Below are positions 57,958 through 64,000 of a stretch of 64,000 bases of DNA, in pieces. The number at the start of each line of letters is the position of its first letter. Position 1 is the stretch's first letter. The DNA comes from Bostrychus sinensis (Eukaryota > Chordata > Actinopteri > Gobiiformes > Eleotridae): assembly GCA_020698575.1 (NCBI GenBank), contig CM036256.1:17313908-17377907 (forward strand), written 5' to 3'. The translations under genes and the position numbers were made by a program. The notes below the pieces were generated by a model, which had not been told where the DNA came from, did no database searches, and saw only the letters and a program-made list of their open reading frames with translations.

Positions 57958-60900
57958 TCAGGCCGTAGTGGACTTGTTGGTCAGTCTAGAATTGCTCTGG
58001 TCCGAGGCCCGGTCCGACACTTTCATCTTCATGCAAGACTGCTTCTCGTCCATCAGCAGCTCAGCCGGCAGACACCAACAGCACAAGCAGGACTAAGGAA
58101 GGAAGTATAATGTTAGACTAGGTTATAATAGATTTTCTGTAGGTCCCGTTGATCGGTGTGAGGACTTACCCTGAAGCAGTTCTTGAAGCGCTTACTGACC
58201 ATGTACAGAGCAATAGGGTTGATGCACGAGTTTACAGATGCCATGTTGATGCCAATGTAATCCAAAACCAGGAAAAAGCTAAAAGAGAGATGTGATACAT
58301 CCATTTAGCATGGAACTGTAATCCTGGACAAATGTTTTAGTGAGGTGTGAAAGCCATGTGAGCTATAAAGGGTTTGTAACTCAGCAGAAAGAGAAGAACT
58401 AGAAGATCTTCAAGTTCAGGCCAGGGCACTATTTAGGGGCACTATTTAGAGTATCTTTACCATTGCAAGATAAGCGAAATGCCTTGAATGTAGTAGAGTG
58501 TTTTCTTCTAGTTTTGATTTTTCTTTTTGGTAATTCTGTGTATTTTTGTACATTGATACACCTTTTTTTTTCATAGGCTTTCTTAAAAAGAATAGCACAG
58601 TTCTATGTCATAGATGGTGTTTGATGATACCTGAGCAGTTCACAGCGATTTGGGTCTTTCTCGTCGTAGATGGTGAGTTTGAGGATGCGGCTGAGATGGA
58701 GAGGCAGCCAGCAAAGAGCAAAGACCAGCACCAGGCAGAAAACGGTTTTGGCCACTTCTCTTCGCTAAAAAATATATATCAAAGCTCAATCAATAAAACT
58801 CTCTTTAGTATAAAAAAAAAAAACAATTACTGGACAAATATAAAATATATATATTTATATAAGCATACAATGCAATATAAGCAAACTCAATATCTGTATT
58901 GCAAGAAATTAAATGTATCGTACGATTATTATAGTCTTCCACCATTACAATAATTGTCCAATCCTAATTAAAACTTTGTTTTGGGCTACTAAATGTAATA
59001 AAACACACTGATTGTTCACTACTTGTTTAGCCCTGGTTTAAATTCTGGTTTAAAAGTCATAAACTTTTATTGTGATACTTAACATTGTATTCGCATGTCT
59101 TTTCAAAAATTGTGCAACCCAAGTAAAGACTATAAAACTTGTGAAACCTGTTTAAGATGATCACTAAGAGCAATCTGGACTCCGTTCTTCTTTCTGAGCA
59201 TTTCACAGGTCATCAGGGTGTAGAAAATGGCGGTGCAGGCCAACGGCAGACAGAAATATGCACCAAACAGCCACCAATCCTTTGCAGACTTATAAAACTG
59301 CAGAGTTGGAAAAAAATAGTGTTTGAGTTTACACAGACATCCTCCCTGGAGGGTAGGTGAAGCAGTGTCGGAAGCAAATTACACAAAAGTGAAGTGACTC
59401 TTGGAGAATGGGAGAGGGGCCCGTGGGTGGGTCACACATACTGACACACTGAGGTTCATTTGAAGACCAATTCATCAGACAACCTCAGAGGCATTAAAAC
59501 CTGGCCCGTTGTTTATGATTTTAAGGTTGACTGAAGACATACAAATGCACAGGTTTCCAAGCACACAGACAGCATGATCATGTTTTACTGACCTTGAGAG
59601 CCATAAGTCCTCTGATATGTCTTTCTAATAGTTTTATGACATTGCTTTATCACTTTAAACTCCATCTAACCCTTACAAGAGCTTTTGAAGTATTTTTTTT
59701 TTGCAAGAAATTTTTATACAGCAGCCAGGTGTTCACCTGTGTCAACACTGCATTTTCACCCACAGTCTAAGTGTCTATGAAGCTTACCCTCATCAGCTCT
59801 GTTTTCTGCATAGGGTGTAGCAGGCAGATCCTCAGATGCTCCCCCTTATAGTCCATGGTGATCATGTCGAAGCCTATGGCCTCAGGGACAGCCAGGATGA
59901 TGGACAGTATCCAGATGAGGGCGATCTCGATGGCCATCCACTTCGGCACACCGATCCCTTTGATACGGCTCCACGAGGCCACAGCACGGTATCTAGACCA
60001 AGCACATGTGAGGTAAATAAGAGGAAGATACCACAGGGGCGCAGTGGGTTAAGCTGTGGCGACCCTAACGAAAAAAGAAGCAACAGAAAGATTAAAAAAC
60101 AAATAAAATATATATATAGATATATGGAAATATGGTTTCAGAGGAAATGGCCCCTGACACAAAGCAATACTTAGCAACCCAGAAGATGGCCACAAGCCAG
60201 CCATCACCTCTGTGCAACTATTCAATATATCTTTGATTTGTGTAGTTTGAATTTAATTATGACTTGGTGCTAGTGTGGCCTCACCTGTCGATACTCAGAG
60301 CACACAGACTCAGCACTGTGATCCCCACTGAGGCCTTCTGCACAAACGGCACCAGTTTACACAGAGTCACACCAAACGGCCAGTCCTCTGCCAGAAGCTG
60401 CAGAGACAAAGATAGACCAAGTACTGAACAGACCTGAAGGTGGAAGAAGTACTCAACAAAATTATTGTTTATTTCCTTTTGGCTTTTCCCATACCAAAGT
60501 CACCACAGCAAATCATCTGCCTCATAGTGTACAGAGATTTGCACAATGATCTGGCTTTTTGTCTTTTTACGGATGCCCTTCCTGATGGAACCCTCTATAT
60601 TTATCCGGGATTGGGACTAGCACAAAGAGAGCACTGGCAGGTGACCTTTTGTGGCTGTAGTTTATCCCAGCATTAATATTATTTCTTGAGTAAAAGTAAA
60701 AAGTATTGAATGTACACTTTAATTGAGTACAAAGATTTTCTTTTGCACAGTAAAATCTACTTTGACTTTGAAATTCATTGAGTACATTTTACCCTTAGAA
60801 ATTTACTCAGGTAAAAGTAAAGATATGCTTTAGAAATGTACTCAGAAAGTACATTTACTTCTAGAAATATACTTATGAAAGTAAATGACATGAGTGCAAG

Positions 60901-61922
60901 TATCTAGTTAGTTACTTTCCATCACTGATTAACCCTCAGCATCTTGCACTGATTGTGTGAATATCTTAATCACCACTATGTGATTTACAACGTTAGATAG
61001 TACTACCCTGTTTCCAATATGCGATGAAAGAAAAATGTTGACTTATTAGGCTCATATGTGGGGCCTGTATCTTTTTATACCACTGATTCTCTCCTGTCTT
61101 TGCTCTGGTATGCGCGACCTGTTGTTTTCACTTGCGTGCCCCCTTGGTCAAATATACAAACACTTCGGGCTGCTTTTTCCTGCACACATTGAATGACCCC
61201 TTCTGATAATAACATACCAGAGACCTAAAAGGATATAGATGGCTCAAAACCAATGCAGTAATAAGTACTTGGAAGCCACCTTTAAGGGTGTGTACCTGTA
61301 GAGATTGTTTTAAAGATTTAATTTGTTCAACTTTTTGTCATCTTCTAGTTCATGTGGCTTTTCCTTCATCATTTTAATACTGCCATATGTTTGCAATCAG
61401 AGAAAAATGCTGCAAATGCATTTAAAGTGAAATATTTTACTTTTTGCATGCACATATGTATAGTCTATTACAGAAATAATCAAAGTTTGCAGTTAAAAAT
61501 CAATTGTGTTTTAGTGTTTTTCTCACCTTGTAAACATTGATAGGAATTCCAATGATAATATGCAGCAGGTCACCCAGTGCCAAGCTGGCAATGAGGATGT
61601 TGGGCCCATTTCTCATGCACTTATTCTTATAGATGATCCTCAATAGTGTGGAGTTGCCGATGATCCCGACGACAAACACTAAGCAGGACACCACTGTATT
61701 GATGTACTTAAATGTATCTCTGATTTCTGTTGGGCCAGTGCACATTGGTGGCAGGCGGCGTCGCGGCATGGTGAAGTTAGGCCTCACTGGACTCTGCACC
61801 TCTCTCTCCACCAGGCCGGATCTCTGGGGGACCGAGGGGGGCTGCTGCTGTTGCCCACTGACCAACAGCATTAGGCCAGCCAGAATAAGTAACTCCAAGC
61901 AGATGTTAAATAATGTCTTCAT
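57958..61922 (-). CDS. ednrb: endothelin receptor type B
   Basis: Coding exons in transcript order: 61922-61527, 60397-60285, 59992-59788, 59297-59148, 58764-58631, 58278-58170, 58092-57958. All are in phase and match the seven-exon structure of endothelin receptor genes, giving 413 aa (human 442). A signal peptide (MKTLFNICLELLILAGLMLL...) is followed by an N-terminal tail with an N-glycosylation site (NFT, 49-51) and CTGPTEIRDTFKYINTVV. Seven membrane segments follow, including IIGNSTLLRIIYKNKCMRNG (loop 1), the IDRYRAVASW motif after helix 3, FALCWLPLHLSR in helix 6 and NSCINPIALY in helix 7. The tail SCLCCWC is a likely palmitoylation site. Family knowledge: a Gq/Gi-coupled receptor for endothelins, needed for pigment cells and enteric neurons. 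Teleosts have two ednrb paralogues; which one this is cannot be decided here. Confidence 0.96.
60428..60940. repeat. AGTAAAAGTA-type fish repeat in ednrb intron 1, split by R1
   Basis: The left end 'AAGGTGGAAGAAGTACTCAAC' and the right end 'GTTACTTTCCATCACTGAT' are imperfect inverted repeats. The body consists of 'TTGAGTAAAAGTAAAAAG', 'TCAGGTAAAAGTAAAGAT' and 'GAAAGTACATTTACTTCTAG'. The left and right parts are separated by the R1 copy at 60,490-60,662. Confidence 0.65.
60490..60662 (+). repeat. dispersed repeat R1 nested in the preceding repeat
   Basis: Nearly complete: 'CACCACAGCAAATCATCTGC', 'ACGGATGCCCTTCCTGATGG', 'CCCTCTATATTTATCCGGG', 'TTGGGACTAGCACAAAGAGA', 'GTGACCTTTTGTGGC'. This is the best single reference copy of R1 in the window. 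Confidence 0.8.
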
Positions 61923-62500
61923 CCTGCTATTTTGGGTTATAAGATCTAAGTGCTCTTCTTTGAGATTCCTTGAAAGAGGCTGTAAGAAAGGTAAAAATCA
62001 CTGGCTAGGCTTGAATGTTGTGACAGTAATTTTTTATGCAGTCTGCTTTACATAACAATAAAAAAACATATAGTTTGGATTGGCTCTTCCTTTTCCTGGG
62101 CTGCTACAGCAAATCATCTGCCTCCTAGTGTTTAGTGGTTGGCTTATTGGTTTAGGTTTTATGCCGAATGCAACCCTTTCTATCCAGGCATGAGACAGGC
62201 ACAAAGAGGACACTGACTTGTGATCCTCTGTGGCTCAATTAAACATTAGCTTTTAAATCTCAATTTTCTTAAATCTGTACTTACCTAATTATTAAAGATA
62301 TGCTGAAGTTTGGGTTCCCCTCTTCAAATTTCCTAAGAAGCAAGTCCAGGCCATAGAAAAAATCCAAAAGTGGAGGGATGCTGTGAGCGACCGGTCATGT
62401 CCAAACCCCAGCTGTGTGTTCACATGTGTCCCAGGTCTTGTGGTGGTCGTCCCGTCATTCACACTGACTTCTCCCTCAGTTCACTCAGACTCAAGGCTCC
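61923..62500 (-). other. ednrb: ednrb 5' untranslated region with an intron
   Basis: On the minus strand a consensus donor TTAG|GTAAGT ends a non-coding exon at 62285, and a strong acceptor TTTCTTACAG (just above 61979) begins the coding exon 57 bases before the ATG. The implied intron is 61980-62284 (305 bases). The upstream exon (about 62,285-62,500) contains several short upstream ATGs, including one opening about 21 codons. Confidence 0.6.
62100..62236 (+). repeat. dispersed repeat R1 inside the ednrb 5' UTR intron
   Basis: 'GCTACAGCAAATCATCTGCC', 'TAGGTTTTATGCCGAATGC', 'AACCCTTTCTATCCAGGC', 'GACAGGCACAAAGAGGACAC', 'GATCCTCTGTGGC'. It makes up nearly half of this short intron. Confidence 0.8.
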
Positions 62501-62520
62501 CTGAGCCCTCACACCCCTCC

Positions 62521-62531
62521 TCTTTTTATGT
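62521..62531 (-). promoter_or_regulatory. ednrb: possible ednrb TATA-like element
   Basis: The minus strand reads CATAAAAAGAGG about 30 bases before the presumed transcription start near 62,495. It is a single weak match placed at the right distance from the non-coding exon. Confidence 0.35.
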
Positions 62532-62539
62532 AGAGGAGC

Positions 62540-64000
62540 TGGAGGAGGACGGACACAGGCAGGCAGGAAGAAGTAACTAAAGAATAAACAAGGTTTAGAC
62601 TACTTGTCTCACTTTTGGCTTTCTCTTTAACTACTGTGTTTTATTGACTTCTATAGGGTCACTAATTTTATTTCATTCAGTGTTTATTTAATTAATTTAC
62701 TCAAAAATTTGTTCCTAAAATTTTGGACCATTTTTTTGAACAATAGCACAAAATTGTTCTGTCAATTAGAAGGAAAGACTATCCCATATACACTATATAT
62801 GTAAAATGCTAGTAATCTACAGTACAGCCACTGAACTGTCTTTTACTAGTCAGTGTTTTGATGTAGAACTGTAGAACCCCCTGTGGTGCATGTCATGTGG
62901 TAGACCAGAGGTCTGCCCAGAGGGCACAAGATCATTTTTGTGCCTGTCCCAAGCCATCATAAAACATAGAGAAGGTTGCATCAGGAAGGGCATCAAATCA
63001 GAAATAAAATAAAATCTTTTGTCAGACAAAATATTTGAACCACCAGATGAATAGCAGTGGCAGCCCCTGCACCAAGCAACCAAAGGAAGGTGTAATTTTT
63101 TGTATACTACGAAAAAAATTCACATATGATACAATATTAAACCTCTAAAAAGTCTAATGTAGTGTTGAATAAGAAAGAGCTTTGTCACACTTGGGTGCTT
63201 GCACACGAAGTCATAGAAAACGTAGTGTATGTAATCAGAACTTTTGGAAACTATTTGGAAAAGCCATAGTCTTTAGTCCACATGTATATAGCTAAGGACG
63301 ACAGACCAATGAACATAAATGCAATTTACTTTAGTTCAGTTTAGTTCATTTAGAGTTCATTTGGCCTTGCTAAGATTTTTCTTCCCCTCAGAAAAAGCTC
63401 AGTAGGCTTGCGCTGGGATTTTCAAGATTTTGTGATGACATTAGACTCAGGGATTCATTTGGCTCAAACAGAAGTGTATCTTTAAAACCTGTGTTGGAAA
63501 TAACAGAAATAGCTTGTTTTTCACATGAACAGCCTTTGAGTGAAACATCTGGATCACGCAGCCTTTTCTAAAGCATTTCTCTGTGAATTTAATGGTCACC
63601 ATATGGTCACCTTATCAGTTTGATGTGTGTAACATAGCTTGATCTATTTGACATGTATTGATAAGCACTTGGTTAATACCCTAACTAAATGGTACATTGT
63701 GGTTCCCTTAAACAATTACACGAGAAAATATATCAGATAATTTTAGTCTTGGCCTTTTCAACTCTTCTTTCCCTCCTTTATTTCTATTGTTTTGTGTCCT
63801 CTCGTGCTGCCTCATGTTCACTGCCATATAGTCAGGTCTGACACTATGAAATATGCCATGATGAGATCTCAAACTCACAAATGAGCTGGGGAAGCTGTTA
63901 AAGGAAGTTAGCTGTCACTCAAACATGTTGCTAGATCTTCACCTCAGCTTTGTGACTAACATCTCAATAAACAACAAAGACAGGCACAGCTTGTTCTCCT
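62540..64000. other. region upstream of ednrb, no gene recognised
   Basis: AT-rich sequence without supported exons. It contains a reverse R1 fragment (about 62,930-63,015: 'TTTTGTGCCTGTCCCAAGCC', 'GGTTGCATCAGGAAGGGCAT'). The remainder to the window end looks unique. Confidence 0.45.
62930..63015 (-). repeat. dispersed repeat R1, reverse partial copy
   Basis: The reverse complement gives 'ATGCCCTTCCTGATGCAACC' and 'GGCTTGGGACAGGCACAAAA', exact R1 phrases. Confidence 0.75.

Noticed and set aside
59836..60174. Plus-strand 112-codon open frame in ednrb
   Set aside because: It is antisense to ednrb exon 3 and runs into its intron; the minus strand carries the receptor sequence with correct splice sites.
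62383..62580. Plus-strand 65-codon frame upstream of ednrb
   Set aside because: It overlaps the ednrb non-coding first exon on the opposite strand and has no family resemblance or splice context.
1..64000. CRISPR arrays, rRNA genes, bacterial operons, phage or endogenous retrovirus
   Set aside because: No regularly spaced direct repeats, no rRNA segments, no operon structure and no retroviral long terminal repeats or gag/pol frames were seen; the only reverse-transcriptase-related sequence is the L1-type fragment at 39.3-40.0 kb.

Overview
The window is vertebrate nuclear DNA, almost certainly from a ray-finned (teleost) fish. It has GT-AG split genes, long AT-rich introns, AATAAA polyadenylation signals, many degenerate fish-type DNA transposons, SINE-like repeats and a truncated LINE, and no bacterial gene organisation. 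Every exon call below comes from reading frames, splice consensus and recognition of the protein families. No database search was possible.

Five protein-coding genes can be reconstructed, all with consistent splice phases. Left to right they are pcdh8 (+, 3 coding exons, 1003 aa, delta-2 protocadherin), cnmd/lect1 (+, 7 exons, 313 aa, chondromodulin), sugt1 (-, 13 exons, 324 aa, SGT1 co-chaperone adaptor), elf1 (-, 7 coding exons, 438 aa, ETS transcription factor with a short C-terminus) and ednrb (-, 7 coding exons plus a 5' non-coding exon, 413 aa, endothelin receptor type B). The human orthologues all lie on chromosome 13, and SUGT1, CNMD and PCDH8 are direct neighbours there, so this is an ancestral vertebrate linkage block. 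The genes do not form a pathway.

Layout: 1-10.7 kb is gene-poor DNA upstream of pcdh8. It holds several repeats in its first 6 kb, then 6.4-10.5 kb of mostly unique, homeodomain-site-rich sequence that looks like developmental regulatory DNA. pcdh8 occupies 10.7-14.9 kb with a compact TATA promoter. cnmd occupies 16.8-25.8 kb. Its 3' end converges on sugt1 (26.6-44.2 kb, minus), whose 8.3-kb intron 10 holds a stack of transposons inserted one inside another. elf1 lies directly upstream of sugt1 in the same orientation (44.8/46.1-49.6 kb). A gene-free stretch follows (49.6-57.0 kb), then ednrb (57.0-62.5 kb) and 1.5 kb of sequence without recognisable genes.

The most unusual observations are the nested transposon stack at 31.6-34.1 kb with readable target-site duplications, an apparent GC-AG first intron in sugt1, an L1-type 3' fragment with a 14-bp target-site duplication, a dispersed repeat seen about ten times in both orientations, and clustered candidate enhancers upstream of pcdh8. 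I see no evidence for a new multi-gene system. The coding content is conventional and the novelty is in repeats and non-coding DNA.
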